This document shows, one piece after another, positions 41,631 to 51,514 of a stretch of 64,000 nucleotides of DNA; the stretch's first letter is position 1; every line of letters begins with the position of its first letter. The notes beneath the pieces were generated by a model that worked only from the letters and a program-made list of their open reading frames with translations, searched no databases and was not told where the DNA came from. A program made the position numbers and the translations under genes. The DNA lies in NCBI RefSeq assembly GCF_028993555.1, contig NZ_CP118610.1:3151001-3215000 (forward strand), written 5' to 3'. The DNA comes from Ensifer adhaerens. GTDB lineage: Bacteria > Pseudomonadota > Alphaproteobacteria > Rhizobiales > Rhizobiaceae.

Positions 41631-43082
41631 ATGGCAGATACCACCTATCCGGTTTACGGCGAGATCACCGGTCCGATCGTCATGATCGGTTTCGGCTCGA
41701 TCGGTCGCGGCACCCTGCCGCTGATCGAGCGCCACTTCAAATACGACAAGAACCGGTTGATCGTGGTCGAGCCCCGTGAGGACGCCGCCGACAACGAGAT
41801 TTTCGAACGGCATGGTGTACGTCACGTTCGCGCTCATGTGACGAAGGACAACTACAAGGAACTGCTGAAGCCGCTTTTGACCGAAGGCGAAGGCCAGGGC
41901 TTCTGCGTCAACCTGTCGGTCGATACCGGCTCGCTCGACCTGATCAAGATGTGCCGCAAGCTCGACGTTCTCTACATCGACACGGTCGTCGAGCCGTGGC
42001 TCGGTTTCTACTTCGACTCTGAAATGGACAATTCCGAGCGCACCAACTACGCGCTGCGCGAAACCGTCCGCAAGGAAAAGGAAAAGAACCCGGGCGGCAC
42101 CACGGCCGTTTCCACCTGCGGCGCCAACCCGGGCATGGTCTCCTGGTTCGTCAAGCAGGGCCTCTTGAACCTTGCCAACGACCTCGGCGTTAAGTTTGAA
42201 GAGCCGCATCAGGACGACCGCGAAGGCTGGGCGAAGCTGATGAAGAAGGTCGGCGTCAAGGGCGTGCACATTGCCGAGCGCGACACCCAGCTGACCAAGA
42301 AGCCGAAGCCGCTCGACGTATTCTGGAACACCTGGTCGGTCGAAGGCTTCATCTCCGAAGGTCTGCAGCCGGCCGAACTCGGCTGGGGCACCCATGAAAA
42401 CTGGATGCCGAAGAACGCCAAGAAGCACAAGAAGGGCTGCAAGGCTGCAATCTACCTGGAGCAGCCGGGCGCCAACACCCGCGTGCGCACCTGGTGCCCG
42501 ACGCCTGGCCCGCAATACGGCTTCCTCGTCACCCACAACGAGGCGATCTCGATCTCGGACTTCTTCACCGTTCGCGACAAGGACGGCGAAGTGACGTATC
42601 GCCCGACCTGCCACTACGCCTACCATCCGGCCAACGACGCTGTCCTGTCGCTGCACGAAATGTTCGGCAACGGCGGCAATGCGCAGCCGGTTCATCACGT
42701 TCTCGACGAGAAGGAACTCGTTGAAGGCCTCGACGAACTGGGCGTCCTGCTCTACGGCCACGACAAGAATGCCTATTGGTTCGGTTCGCGCCTGTCTCTG
42801 GAAGAGACACGTCGCATCGCCCCCTACCAGAATGCCACCGGCCTGCAGGTAACCTCTGCGGTTCTGGCCGGCATGGTCTGGGCGATCGAAAACCCGAAGT
42901 CCGGCATCGTTGAAGCCGACGAGATGGACTACAAGCGCTGCCTGGAAGTACAGCTTCCCTATCTCGGTCCGGTTGAAGGCCACTACACCGACTGGACCCC
43001 ACTCGACGGTCGTCCGGGCCTGTTCCCGGAAGACATCGACACCAAGGATCCCTGGCAGTTCAAGAACATCCTTGTTCGCTAA
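41631..43082 (+). CDS. hss: Homospermidine synthase
   Basis: A 483-residue NAD-dependent enzyme that makes sym-homospermidine from putrescine, a major polyamine of rhizobia. The N-terminal Rossmann motif GFGSIGRGTLPL begins near residue 20, and the saccharopine-dehydrogenase-like fold continues with CVNLSVDTGSLDLIK, STCGANPGMVSWFVK and CHYAYHPANDAVLSLHE. Start ATG 41631 with CAGGAGAAAG. Single gene, closed by a strong terminator. Confidence 0.95.
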   Translation: MADTTYPVYGEITGPIVMIGFGSIGRGTLPLIERHFKYDKNRLIVVEPREDAADNEIFERHGVRHVRAHVTKDNYKELLKPLLTEGEGQGFCVNLSVDTGSLDLIKMCRKLDVLYIDTVVEPWLGFYFDSEMDNSERTNYALRETVRKEKEKNPGGTTAVSTCGANPGMVSWFVKQGLLNLANDLGVKFEEPHQDDREGWAKLMKKVGVKGVHIAERDTQLTKKPKPLDVFWNTWSVEGFISEGLQPAELGWGTHENWMPKNAKKHKKGCKAAIYLEQPGANTRVRTWCPTPGPQYGFLVTHNEAISISDFFTVRDKDGEVTYRPTCHYAYHPANDAVLSLHEMFGNGGNAQPVHHVLDEKELVEGLDELGVLLYGHDKNAYWFGSRLSLEETRRIAPYQNATGLQVTSAVLAGMVWAIENPKSGIVEADEMDYKRCLEVQLPYLGPVEGHYTDWTPLDGRPGLFPEDIDTKDPWQFKNILVR

Positions 43083-43105
43083 GCTTTTGACGTAAAACGT
43101 CATCC

Positions 43106-43137
43106 GGCCCGGGGCACGACCGTGTCCCGGGCCTTTT
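43106..43137 (+). terminator. Terminator of hss
   Basis: A 13-bp stem with one G-U pair, GGCCCGGGGCACG / CGTGTCCCGGGCC (43106-43118 with 43121-43133), then TTTT. Confidence 0.88.
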
Positions 43138-43255
43138 CATCTGTGCTGGAAAAGGCGCCGGCAGCCCCCTGCCGCTCTTGCTTTCAACTCATGATCGCGG
43201 CATGGTCATGCCGGAATGAAACAGTCCGCTCGGCCCAATGCGGGGGAAATCGCCT

Positions 43256-43624
43256 ATGAAGCCATTCGCAGTTCTGACCCTGATCGCAACCGCCGCGGCC
43301 TTGGCATCCTGCCAATCGTCGCCCCGGATCATCGATGAGGGTGGGCCGTCACGCCAGGCGACCGGCGTCGAAGGTTCCTGGGTGGACCCGAACGGCATCG
43401 TCTCGACTTTTGCGGGCGGCACCTTCTCGACCCGCACGACCGACACCAATCAGCTGCTCGCCTCGGGCAACTATACCCAGATGAGCCCGACGCTCGTCGA
43501 GATCAACATGACCTCGCTCGTGCGCAACACCCAGTCCAAGGTCAACTGCGCCCTGGTCACCCAGAACCAGCTCAATTGCACCACCGATGCCGGCGCGCAG
43601 TTCTCGCTGGCACGCCGCGGCTAA
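43256..43624 (+). CDS. omp10: Outer-membrane lipoprotein Omp10 homologue
   Basis: A 122-residue lipoprotein. The signal peptide ends in the lipobox ALASC (Cys20), lipidated after cleavage. The mature part matches Brucella Omp10: [55 protein letters not shown] and the end FSLARRG. It has the AprI-like beta-barrel fold suggested by the family. Exposed or periplasmic-side envelope protein of unclear role. GGGGGAAAT precedes the ATG at 43256; an upstream ATG is six codons earlier. Ends with a terminator. Confidence 0.92.
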   Translation: MKPFAVLTLIATAAALASCQSSPRIIDEGGPSRQATGVEGSWVDPNGIVSTFAGGTFSTRTTDTNQLLASGNYTQMSPTLVEINMTSLVRNTQSKVNCALVTQNQLNCTTDAGAQFSLARRG

Positions 43625-43647
43625 AACAGAAAATACGCACATATAAA

Positions 43648-43671
43648 AGCCCCCGATCGGGGGCTTTTTTT
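43648..43671 (+). terminator. Terminator of omp10
   Basis: A perfect AGCCCCCGATCGGGGGCT palindrome (43648-43665) followed by six more T residues. Confidence 0.9.
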
Positions 43672-43853
43672 GTTGCAGGACCGCAGCTTAACCTAGTTCC
43701 AAATTGACAAGCGAGCTTGGTTTTTAGCGCTTGAAGTAACCTTCAACTGATGAAAACATCCGGCCCGGCAAAGCCACTCCGACCGTGGGGAACGGTTCCG
43801 TTTTGACGGCTCCGGAAACGGTCGGCTGACAACCGGCAAAACAGGAGAACATC

Positions 43854-45731
43854 ATGATCAGACACATGCGGACCGGCCTGATGACCGCGTCCATTCTTGC
43901 CCTCTCCTCGGGCGCAGCCTTCGCCGATTATGAGTTGAACATCCTGCACATCAACGACCTCCATTCCCGCATCGAGTCGATCAACAAGTTCGACTCGACC
44001 TGCTCGGCGGAAGAGGAAGGCAAGAACGAATGCTTCGGCGGCGTCGCTCGCCTGAAGGCGCTGATCGACCAGAAACGCCAGGAGCTTTCGGGCAGGAACG
44101 TGCTGCTCTTGAACGCCGGCGACAACTTCCAGGGCTCGCTGTTCTTCACCACCTATAAGGGCTTGGCCGAAGCCGAGTTCCTCAATCTGATGAAGTTCGA
44201 CGCCATGACCGTCGGCAACCACGAGTTCGACGAGAGCGAAGACGGCTTGGCTGGTTTCCTCGACAAGATCACCTTCCCGGTCGTCACTGCCAACGTGCTG
44301 CCGAGCTTCAAGTCGAAGATCGGCGACCGCATCAAGCCATCGATCGTGCTTGAGGTTGGCGGACAGAAGGTCGGCATCGTCGGCGCCGTCGCCAACGACA
44401 CGCCGGAACTCTCGTCCCCCGGTCCGGATATCCTGATCGGCGACGATGTTGCCACCACCACCGCAGCCGTCGAAGAACTGAAGAAACAGGGCGTCGACAA
44501 GATCATCGCCCTGACCCATGTCGGCTACCCCCGCGATCTTGCGGCAATCGCCAAGATCCCTGATGTCGACATCGTCGTCGGCGGTCATTCGCACAGCCTG
44601 CTGTCGAACACCGACGCGAAAGCCGAGGGTCCTTACCCGACGATGGTCGACAACCCCGGTGGCTACAAGGTTCCGGTCGTCCAGGCCGCGTCCTACACCA
44701 AGTATCTCGGCGATCTCGTCGTCACCTTCGACGACAAGGGCGTCGTGAAAGCCGCCAAGGGCGATCCGATCCTGGTCGACTCGTCCGTCAAGCCGGATGA
44801 AGCGGTGCTCGCGCGCGTTGCCGAACTCGGCAAGCCCATCGAGGAACTGCGCTCGAAGATCATCGCCAAGACCGAAGCGCCGATCGACGGCTCGCGTGAG
44901 AATTGCCGCGCCAAGGAATGCGAGATGGGCAGCCTCGTCGCTGACGCCATGCTTGATCGCGTCAAGGGCCAGGGCGTGACGATCGCCATCACCAACGGCG
45001 GGGGCCTGCGCGCCTCCATCGACGCCGGCGACGTCTCGATGGGCGAAGCCATCACCGTTCTGCCGTTCCAGAACACGGTGGCGACCTTCCAGATCAAGGG
45101 TGACGGCATCCGCGAAGCGCTGGAAAACGGCCTCAGCAAGCTCGAAGAAGCCGGCGGTCGCTTCCCGCAGGTGGCCGGCATGAAGTTCTCCTTCGACAAG
45201 TCGAAGCCCGTCGGCAGCCGCGTCGTTTCGGTCGAGGTGAAGGAAGGCGAGAGCTACGTTCCGCTGGATCCGGCCAAGACCTATTCGCTGGTCACCAACA
45301 ACTACATGCGCAACGGCGGCGACGGCTACAGCGTCTTCAAGGACAAGGGCGAAAACGCCTATGACTACGGTCCGGGCCTCGAGACCGTGCTTGCCGACTA
45401 CCTGGCAGCACATCAGCCGTTCAAGCCCTATACCGACGGCCGCATCACCGAAGTCGCTTCGGCAGCCGGTGCGACGGCTGCAGAACCGGCAGCCGAAGCA
45501 AAGCCAGCCGCCGATGCAACGGCAACGCAGCCGGCTGCCACCGCCGGCGCTACGACGGCTGCAGCCAGCGGTCCGCAGAAGCACGTGATCGCCAAGGGCG
45601 ACACGCTCTGGGACCTCGCCAAGGCGTTCTACGGCGAAGGCTCGCTGTGGAAGAAGATCTCCGAAGCCAACGGCAAACCGGCGCCGCGCGCGCTGCATGT
45701 CGGCACGGAACTGGAGATTCCGGCAAAGTAA
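43854..45731 (+). CDS. Periplasmic 5'-nucleotidase/metallophosphatase with C-terminal LysM domain
   Basis: A 625-residue exported enzyme. Signal peptide 1-24 (cleavage after AFA). The UshA-type metallophosphatase domain has LHINDLHSRIE (Asp35, His37), LNAGDNFQGS, VGNHEFDE and GGHSHSLL (metal ligands), then the 5'-nucleotidase C domain with NGGGLRASID and GGDGYSVF. A linker of about 40 Ala/Pro residues leads to a LysM domain (577-625) beginning HVIAKGDTLWDLAKAF. LysM should bind the peptidoglycan, so it likely anchors nucleotide hydrolysis at the cell wall. A classic UshA ends before this point, so the LysM fusion is the feature here. A terminator follows. Confidence 0.9.
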   Translation: MIRHMRTGLMTASILALSSGAAFADYELNILHINDLHSRIESINKFDSTCSAEEEGKNECFGGVARLKALIDQKRQELSGRNVLLLNAGDNFQGSLFFTTYKGLAEAEFLNLMKFDAMTVGNHEFDESEDGLAGFLDKITFPVVTANVLPSFKSKIGDRIKPSIVLEVGGQKVGIVGAVANDTPELSSPGPDILIGDDVATTTAAVEELKKQGVDKIIALTHVGYPRDLAAIAKIPDVDIVVGGHSHSLLSNTDAKAEGPYPTMVDNPGGYKVPVVQAASYTKYLGDLVVTFDDKGVVKAAKGDPILVDSSVKPDEAVLARVAELGKPIEELRSKIIAKTEAPIDGSRENCRAKECEMGSLVADAMLDRVKGQGVTIAITNGGGLRASIDAGDVSMGEAITVLPFQNTVATFQIKGDGIREALENGLSKLEEAGGRFPQVAGMKFSFDKSKPVGSRVVSVEVKEGESYVPLDPAKTYSLVTNNYMRNGGDGYSVFKDKGENAYDYGPGLETVLADYLAAHQPFKPYTDGRITEVASAAGATAAEPAAEAKPAADATATQPAATAGATTAAASGPQKHVIAKGDTLWDLAKAFYGEGSLWKKISEANGKPAPRALHVGTELEIPAK

Positions 45732-45754
45732 GACAATTTGCCTCTACTTTCAGA

Positions 45755-45790
45755 GCCGGCGCGGGCTTCCCCGCGCCGGCTTTTCTTTTT
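45755..45790 (+). terminator. Strong terminator after the nucleotidase gene
   Basis: An 11-bp stem GCCGGCGCGGG / CCCGCGCCGGC (45755-45765 with 45770-45780), CTTC loop, then TTTTCTTTTT. Confidence 0.93.
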
Positions 45791-45847
45791 AGAAGGATTT
45801 GAAACCGAAGGCAGTGTCCCGATTGAACGGGACCGACGAGGACCAAG

Positions 45848-46885
45848 ATGACCGAACAGCTTGCCGTGACCGCCCCTGCCAACCATCCTTCCGTCAAATC
45901 CGGAAAGGTCGGCATTCTCCTGGTCAATCTCGGCACGCCCGACGGCACCGACTATACCTCGATGCGCCGCTACCTGAAGGAGTTCCTGACGGACCGCCGG
46001 GTGATCGAATGGTCGCGGCTGTTCTGGTATCCGATCCTGTTCGGCATCGTGCTCAACACCCGCCCCGGCAAGGTCGGCAAGGCCTATGAGACGATCTGGA
46101 ACAAGGATTTGAACGAAAGTTATCTCCGGACCTACACCCGCAACCAGGCGGAACTCATGGCCAAGACCTTCGCCGATCGTCCAGATGTGATCGTCGACTG
46201 GGGCATGCGCTACGGTCAGCCCTCGATCGCCTCGCGCATGGAGGCTCTGCAGAAGGCCGGTTGTGAGCGCATTCTCGTCTTCCCGCTCTATCCGCAATAT
46301 GCGGCTGCGACCACCGCCACCGTCAACGACAAGGCCTTCGAAGCGCTGCTCAAGATGCGCTGGCAGCCGGCGCTGCGCACGGTTCCGCCCTATCACGACG
46401 ACCCCGTCTACATCGATGCGCTCGCGACCTCGATCGAACGTCATCTGGCGACACTCGACTGGGAGCCGGAAGTGGTGCTCACCTCCTTCCACGGCATCCC
46501 GAAGAGCTACTTCGATAAGGGCGACCCCTATTACTGCCAGTGCCAGAAGACCGCACGGCTGCTGCGCGAGAAGCTCGGCTGGTCCAAGGAGAAGCTGCAG
46601 GTCACCTTCCAGTCGCGCTTCGGGCCTGAGGAATGGCTGCAGCCCTACACCGACAAGACGGTCGAGAAGCTCGCCCAGGAAGGCGTCAAGCGCATTGCCG
46701 TTCTCAACCCCGGCTTCGTTTCCGACTGTCTGGAAACGCTGGAGGAGATCGCCGAGCAGGCCGCCGAGAGCTTCCACCACAATGGCGGCGACAAGTTTAC
46801 CCACATTCCTTGTCTCAACGACAGCGCCGAGGGCATGGCCGTGCTCGAACATGTCGTGCGCCGGGAACTTGCCGGCTGGCTCTGA
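45848..46885 (+). CDS. hemH: Ferrochelatase
   Basis: A 345-residue enzyme that inserts Fe2+ into protoporphyrin IX, the last step of heme synthesis. The metal-site His215 (LTSFHGIPKSYF) and Glu296 (DCLETLEEI) are both present, as is the N-terminal VNLGTPDGTDY and RYGQPSI. A cysteine-rich YYCQCQKTA segment (about 229-236) is present; its role is unknown. GAGG precedes the ATG. Own transcript after a terminator. Confidence 0.96.
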   Translation: MTEQLAVTAPANHPSVKSGKVGILLVNLGTPDGTDYTSMRRYLKEFLTDRRVIEWSRLFWYPILFGIVLNTRPGKVGKAYETIWNKDLNESYLRTYTRNQAELMAKTFADRPDVIVDWGMRYGQPSIASRMEALQKAGCERILVFPLYPQYAAATTATVNDKAFEALLKMRWQPALRTVPPYHDDPVYIDALATSIERHLATLDWEPEVVLTSFHGIPKSYFDKGDPYYCQCQKTARLLREKLGWSKEKLQVTFQSRFGPEEWLQPYTDKTVEKLAQEGVKRIAVLNPGFVSDCLETLEEIAEQAAESFHHNGGDKFTHIPCLNDSAEGMAVLEHVVRRELAGWL

Positions 46886-47079
46886 GAGCTTGCCGCACCC
46901 GCTGGAAACGGATGTAAGACCACCACCACCGGCTGAAACCGTGCCGCCCACGTCAACTCGCGTCTGCGCCAATCTAACATTTTGAATCTACGCGCAATCC
47001 GCGGAAAGCGATTCCGAAGGCAAACGGAATGCGCTAGAGTTCAGCCCCAGATCGCGATTGCAATTTAAGGGGGTATGTC

Positions 47080-48078
47080 TTGGGCGGCTTGGATTATGCG
47101 GTCATCGCATTGGTGGTTCTGATGATCATTGTGATCATCGCGATGGTTAAGACTGTACCACAAGGCTATCGCTATACGGTCGAGCGCTTCGGCCGTTACA
47201 CGAAAACGATGGAGCCGGGTCTGAACGTCATCCTTCCCTTCATCGACCGAATCGGCGCGAAGATGAACGTGATGGAGCAGGTGCTCGACGTTCCGACCCA
47301 GGAGGTCATCACCAAGGACAATGCCAGCGTCTCGGCCGACGCCGTCGCCTTCTACCAGATCTTGAACGCGGCGCAGGCAGCCTATCAGGTCGCGAACCTC
47401 GAAATCGCCATCCTCAACCTGACGATGACCAATATCCGCTCGGTCATGGGCTCGATGGATCTCGACGAACTGCTGTCCAACCGCGACACGATCAACGACA
47501 GGCTGCTGCACGTCGTCGACGAAGCCGCGAGCCCCTGGGGCATCAAGATCACCCGCGTCGAGATCAAGGATATCGCACCGCCGAAGGATCTGGTCGACGC
47601 GATGGCAAGGCAGATGAAGGCCGAGCGCGAAAAGCGCGCGCAGGTGCTGGAAGCCGAAGGCGCCCGCAATGCGCAGATCCTGCGCGCCGAAGGCGCCAAG
47701 CAGTCGGCGATCCTCCAGGCTGAAGGTCAGCGCGAGGCTGCCTTCCGCGACGCCGAAGCCCGCGAGCGCCTGGCCGAGGCCGAAGCGAAGGCGACGAAGA
47801 TGGTCTCCGACGCCATCGCATCCGGTGACGTCCAGGCAATCAACTACTTCGTCGCCCAGAAGTATACCGAAGCGCTCGCCTCGATCGGCACCGCCAACAA
47901 CCAGAAGATCGTGCTGATGCCGATGGAAGCCTCCGCGCTGATCGGCTCGCTCGGCGGTATCGGCGCCATCGCCAAGGAGGTCTTCGGTGACGGCCAGACG
48001 GGGCAGGCCGTGCGCCCGCGCCAGTCGCCACCGCGCAGCACACCAGCCTTCCCCACCGATCCTTCGCAAGGGAAGTAG
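47080..48078 (+). CDS. SPFH/band-7 membrane protein (stomatin/QmcA-like slipin)
   Basis: A 332-residue protein. One N-terminal helix (about 5-27) is followed by an SPFH domain: [62 protein letters not shown] long coiled coil of E/A/R repeats ([13 protein letters not shown] then [34 protein letters not shown], in parts) ends in a C-terminal alpha-rich tail. It forms large membrane assemblies. The TTG start at 47080 has AAGGGGG at proper distance; no in-frame ATG exists near. Linked to an NfeD gene 3 bases downstream, the typical pairing. Confidence 0.9.
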   Translation: MGGLDYAVIALVVLMIIVIIAMVKTVPQGYRYTVERFGRYTKTMEPGLNVILPFIDRIGAKMNVMEQVLDVPTQEVITKDNASVSADAVAFYQILNAAQAAYQVANLEIAILNLTMTNIRSVMGSMDLDELLSNRDTINDRLLHVVDEAASPWGIKITRVEIKDIAPPKDLVDAMARQMKAEREKRAQVLEAEGARNAQILRAEGAKQSAILQAEGQREAAFRDAEARERLAEAEAKATKMVSDAIASGDVQAINYFVAQKYTEALASIGTANNQKIVLMPMEASALIGSLGGIGAIAKEVFGDGQTGQAVRPRQSPPRSTPAFPTDPSQGK

Positions 48079-48081
48079 GCG

Positions 48082-48540
48082 ATGATCGAACGCGCCATTC
48101 AAGAACTCGGCCCCTGGAGCTGGTGGGTTCTCGGCTTCGTGCTGCTCGCAGCCGAGCTCGTGGCACCCGGCGTATTCCTGATCTGGATCGGCATCGCCGC
48201 GCTCATTGTCGGAATTCTCTCCCTTATGCTCTGGGAGGCCGGCTTCTGGATGTGGCAGGTTCAGCTCGTCCTCTTCGCCGTCCTCGCGGTGGTCGCTGTC
48301 CTGCTCGGCCGCCGCTTTGTAATGTCCTCGTCCGAGACCACCGACGAACCCTTGCTGAACCAGAGAGCGGAAAGCCTCGTTGGCCGCACTGCGGTGCTCG
48401 AGAAACCGATCGCCGAGGGACGCGGTCGCATCCGGCTCGACGACACGTTCTGGATCATCGAGGGACCGGACCTGCCGGCCGGCACCCGGGTCCGCGTCGT
48501 TTCCAGCCATGGTCGAAGCCTGACAGTCGAAAGCGCCTGA
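48082..48540 (+). CDS. NfeD-family membrane protein
   Basis: A 152-residue protein with two to four hydrophobic helices (about 12-85) and a C-terminal OB-fold (about 95-150: SLVGRTAVLEKPIAEGRGRIRLDDTFW then GTRVRVVSSHGRSLTVE). This is the short, soluble-OB-domain NfeD without the serine protease domain. NfeD proteins partner with SPFH proteins, and the 3-base gap and same strand fit that. AGGGAAG precedes the ATG, at the SPFH stop. Confidence 0.9.
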   Translation: MIERAIQELGPWSWWVLGFVLLAAELVAPGVFLIWIGIAALIVGILSLMLWEAGFWMWQVQLVLFAVLAVVAVLLGRRFVMSSSETTDEPLLNQRAESLVGRTAVLEKPIAEGRGRIRLDDTFWIIEGPDLPAGTRVRVVSSHGRSLTVESA

Positions 48541-48649
48541 TCGGCAAGCGGCTGATGCCACGACGTTTTTCCCATTTGGAAACGATTGCTTAACCACGTC
48601 GCTTTACGATTGCGAAAGGATTGCAATCAGGCTCGTGGACAGACGGCAT

Positions 48650-50101
48650 ATGGTGCCAGGCTCATCTCGCTCGACCAAAGGAGACGCGCGGCGTTCGACG
48701 TCGCTGGCGTTGCTATTGGTTGGCACTGCCCTGCTCGCACCATCGCCATTGCTCGCGCAAACGGCCACGGCCCCCGCCCCGACGACCTCCTATGGCGTCG
48801 GCAGCACTCCGGCAGCCGTTCCGGCCGCGACGCCTGCAATCGCCGATCCGCAAACCACCGGCGCCGTCAGCGGTGACGATCTTCCGCCTGCACAGAACGA
48901 GGATTTCCTCCGCCTTAACCGGCGAGAGCCGACGATCGATGGCCTGCGCCTGCGCACCGATGGTCCTGAATATGATCGCGCACCGGGCGTTCGCATTGGC
49001 ACCTTCACCCTGCGCCCCAGCGTCAGCGAGAGCATCAACCATGAATGGCGCAAGGACGGTGACACCAAGACGAACCGCGGTTACCTCGAAACCGGCATCC
49101 GCGGCACCCTGACCTCTGACTGGTCGCGTCACCAGTTGACCGTCACCGGCGGAGGCATCCTGCAGAACAATATCTCAGGCGAAGGCGAGGAAGAACCGCG
49201 CGCCGATGTCGACGCGGAACTGCGGCTCGATCTCTGGGACGAAACGATTGCACGACTCCGGGCCGGATACAGTTTCTACCGCGAAGACGCCGACGATCCG
49301 AACGCGATCTCGGACGCCAAGACCCAGTCGGCGGTCAACAGCTATCGCCTGGGCGCCGCCATCGAGCGCGACTTCGGTCTGATCCGCGGTTCGGTCGGTA
49401 TCGATTTCGACCGCCAAACCTATGGCGATGTCGAGCTGGAGAACGGCACGAATCTCTCCGTCAAGTATCGCAATCGCAATACGGGCATCCTCATAACCCG
49501 CGTCGGTTATGAGCTGTCGCCGGCACTGATCCCGTTCATAGAAGGCTCGGTCGGAAAATCGCTTTACGATCTGCGCGAGGATCCGCTCGGCTTCGAGCGC
49601 TCGTACCAGACCTATGCCGCGCGCGGCGGTGTCGAGGTCGATCTCGGCGAGAAGCTCTATGGCGAGCTCGGCCTCGGCTATGAGACCTACAATTTCGAAG
49701 ATGACCGGCTCGGTGAACTCAGCGGCCTGTCGGTCGATGGGCGCATCAACTGGTCGCCGCAGCGTGGCACCGATGTGCTCTTTGCGGTTTTGACCGACCT
49801 CAACCCATCGACGACACCGGGCGACCCGGGTTCGATCGACTACAACCTCACCAACATCATCACCCACCAGATGCGCTCGGATCTGGTGGCGCGTCTGACG
49901 AACAGCCTGACGCTGCGCAATTACCCCTCGGACGCCAGCTCATCGGACGAAATCACCTGGCGCACCGGCGCCGGCCTCACCTACGACATCAACCGCTACC
50001 TGGCGCTGACGGGCGACGTCAGCTACGAGCGCACGACCCGCGATCAAGGCGATACGACGGACATCACCCGCATCGGTGTCGGCCTGACGCTGCGGCGCTA
50101 G
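48650..50101 (+). CDS. Outer-membrane beta-barrel protein (putative porin-like, BBP2 type)
   Basis: A 483-residue protein. Signal peptide (STSLALLLVGTALLAPSPLLAQ) and an Ala/Thr/Pro-rich linker of about 50 residues, then a domain of about 400 residues of alternating beta strands ending in ...RIGVGLTLRR, the usual strand-final pattern (lacking a terminal aromatic). Pairs such as GLIRGSVGIDFDRQTYGDVE and YGELGLGYETYNFED look like barrel strands and turns. The best family match from memory is the putative beta-barrel porin 2 group. I begin at the ATG at 48650; a GTG at 48635 adds 5 residues. Placed after the SPFH-NfeD pair (109-base gap). Confidence 0.72.
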   Translation: MVPGSSRSTKGDARRSTSLALLLVGTALLAPSPLLAQTATAPAPTTSYGVGSTPAAVPAATPAIADPQTTGAVSGDDLPPAQNEDFLRLNRREPTIDGLRLRTDGPEYDRAPGVRIGTFTLRPSVSESINHEWRKDGDTKTNRGYLETGIRGTLTSDWSRHQLTVTGGGILQNNISGEGEEEPRADVDAELRLDLWDETIARLRAGYSFYREDADDPNAISDAKTQSAVNSYRLGAAIERDFGLIRGSVGIDFDRQTYGDVELENGTNLSVKYRNRNTGILITRVGYELSPALIPFIEGSVGKSLYDLREDPLGFERSYQTYAARGGVEVDLGEKLYGELGLGYETYNFEDDRLGELSGLSVDGRINWSPQRGTDVLFAVLTDLNPSTTPGDPGSIDYNLTNIITHQMRSDLVARLTNSLTLRNYPSDASSSDEITWRTGAGLTYDINRYLALTGDVSYERTTRDQGDTTDITRIGVGLTLRR

Positions 50102-50155
50102 AGCAACTCCAGGAAAAGCGTGAAGCGGTTTTCCGTCCGGAATTACGTCGTTTCA
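50102..50155 (+). repeat. Rhizobial intergenic palindromic repeat (AATTCC-GGAAAA type)
   Basis: GCAACTCCAGGAAAAGCGTGAAGCGG then TTTTCCGTCCGGAATTACG (parts: 50103-50128, 50129-50147). Inverted arms GGAAAA/TTTTCC and ACTCC/GGAATT. A similar start follows the threonine aldolase gene at 62208. Confidence 0.5.
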
Positions 50156-50177
50156 AAGAAGCCTGCCATCTTCAACG

Positions 50178-50208
50178 AAAAAGGCCGCGCCCAAGGGACG
50201 CGGCCTTT
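50178..50208 (-). terminator. Terminator of galU
   Basis: Minus strand: stem AAAGGCCGCG / CGCGGCCTTT (50199-50208 with 50180-50189) then TTTTT (50178-50182 region). Lies 23 bases after the galU stop. Confidence 0.82.
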
Positions 50209-50230
50209 CGCATGTTCGGGACCTGAGCGA

Positions 50231-51118
50231 CTACTTCAGGCCGCTGAGCAGCGACTTCAGCGGACCTTCGACGGTCGGGCGGATGTCGCCGCGTTCCAGC
50301 GCAAAGGCAACGTTTGCCAGGATGAAGCCGTCCTTGGCGCCACAGTCATAGGTATCGCCACGGAAGTGATAGGCGGCGAACTGCTGGCTGTCGGAGAGCT
50401 TGAGCATGCCGTCGGTCAGCTGGATCTCGTTGCCGGCGCCGCGTTCCTGCTTTTCGAGGATCGGGAAGATCTCCGGTTGCAGGATGTAGCGGCCGTTGAT
50501 GAAGAAGTTGGACGGGGCTGTGCCCGGTGCCGGCTTCTCGACCATCTTGGTGATCTTGAAACCGTCGCCCACCTTGTCGCCGACGCCGACGATACCGTAC
50601 TTGTGGGCCTGGTCCGGTGCGCATTCCTCGACGGCGATGACATTGCCGCCGCTCTGCTCATAGAGCTCGACCATGCCCTTGAGGCAACCCTTTTCGCCCT
50701 TCATGATCATGTCCGGCAAAAGCAGCGCAAAGGGCTCGTTGCCGACGAGGTCGCGGGCGCACCAGACCGCGTGGCCGAGGCCGAGTGGCGCCTGCTGGCG
50801 GGTGAAGCTGGTCGTGCCGGCCTTCGGCAGGATACCGTCGAGCAGCGCGATTTCGGCCTTCTTGTTGCGCTCACGCAGGGTCTGGTCGAGTTCGACCTGG
50901 ATGTCGAAATAATCCTCGATGACCGCCTTGCTGCGGCCGGTGACGAAGATCAGGTGCTCGATGCCGGCTTCCAGCGCCTCATCGACCACATATTGAATGA
51001 CCGGCTTGTCCACCACCGTCAGCATTTCCTTCGGCACGGCCTTGGTGGCCGGCAGGAAACGGGTTCCCAGTCCTGCGACCGGGAACACGGCTTTGCGGAC
51101 TTTACGCTTGTCGGTCAT
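50231..51118 (-). CDS. galU: UTP-glucose-1-phosphate uridylyltransferase
   Basis: A 295-residue nucleotidyltransferase making UDP-glucose from glucose-1-P and UTP, needed for exopolysaccharide, LPS and glucan precursors (called exoN in Sinorhizobium). The signature [18 protein letters not shown] lies near residue 16, with [20 protein letters not shown] and a C-terminal [11 protein letters not shown]. It is preceded by a perfect AAGGAGGT at 51123-51130, one of the strongest ribosome-binding sites in the window. Own transcript, with a terminator. Confidence 0.96.
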   Translation of the reverse strand: MTDKRKVRKAVFPVAGLGTRFLPATKAVPKEMLTVVDKPVIQYVVDEALEAGIEHLIFVTGRSKAVIEDYFDIQVELDQTLRERNKKAEIALLDGILPKAGTTSFTRQQAPLGLGHAVWCARDLVGNEPFALLLPDMIMKGEKGCLKGMVELYEQSGGNVIAVEECAPDQAHKYGIVGVGDKVGDGFKITKMVEKPAPGTAPSNFFINGRYILQPEIFPILEKQERGAGNEIQLTDGMLKLSDSQQFAAYHFRGDTYDCGAKDGFILANVAFALERGDIRPTVEGPLKSLLSGLK

Positions 51119-51514
51119 CGATACCTCCTTGATAGGACTTCACTCATAACTCTTGCTGAATGGCCTCGGACGTCAATCCGTCCAACCATACAGCGCTCCG
51201 TAATGGAGCCGCAATCTCTATGCCGTCAGCTGAACACAGCCTGAACCGACGGAACAAATGCATATGCGAACTCCACGACCATGGCTTGACATTTTCTACA
51301 GCGGAAGACGCCACCACAATTTCATGGTAAAGGGTTTGTTGACCACGTTTCTGTAGATTCGTTGCAATCCGGCAATGCAACAATCGCGGCCGGATCCGAA
51401 ACAGGAGCCGCCGACGACTGCCCCCACCGTCGAGGCTGGCCCCAGACTGCCACCTTGCGGAGTGATTCGGGCCATGACGGCCGAAGCCCCGCAGAGAAAC
51501 GGAACCGACAGCTG
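51119..51514. other. Intergenic region between galU and the transglycosylase gene
   Basis: Divergent upstream regions for galU (minus) and the MltB-like gene (plus), 396 bases. A TTGACA at about 51286-51291 (plus) has no matching -10. An AT-rich stretch occurs about 51270-51330. No ORF with support. Confidence 0.45.
51123..51130 (-). promoter_or_regulatory. Strong galU ribosome binding site
   Basis: ACCTCCTT on the plus strand is AAGGAGGT for galU, a full match to the 16S anti-SD, 4 bases from the ATG. Confidence 0.85.

Noticed and set aside
43743..45698. A 651-codon minus-strand frame over the nucleotidase gene
   Set aside because: Shadow frame of a clear UshA-like enzyme with signal peptide and LysM.
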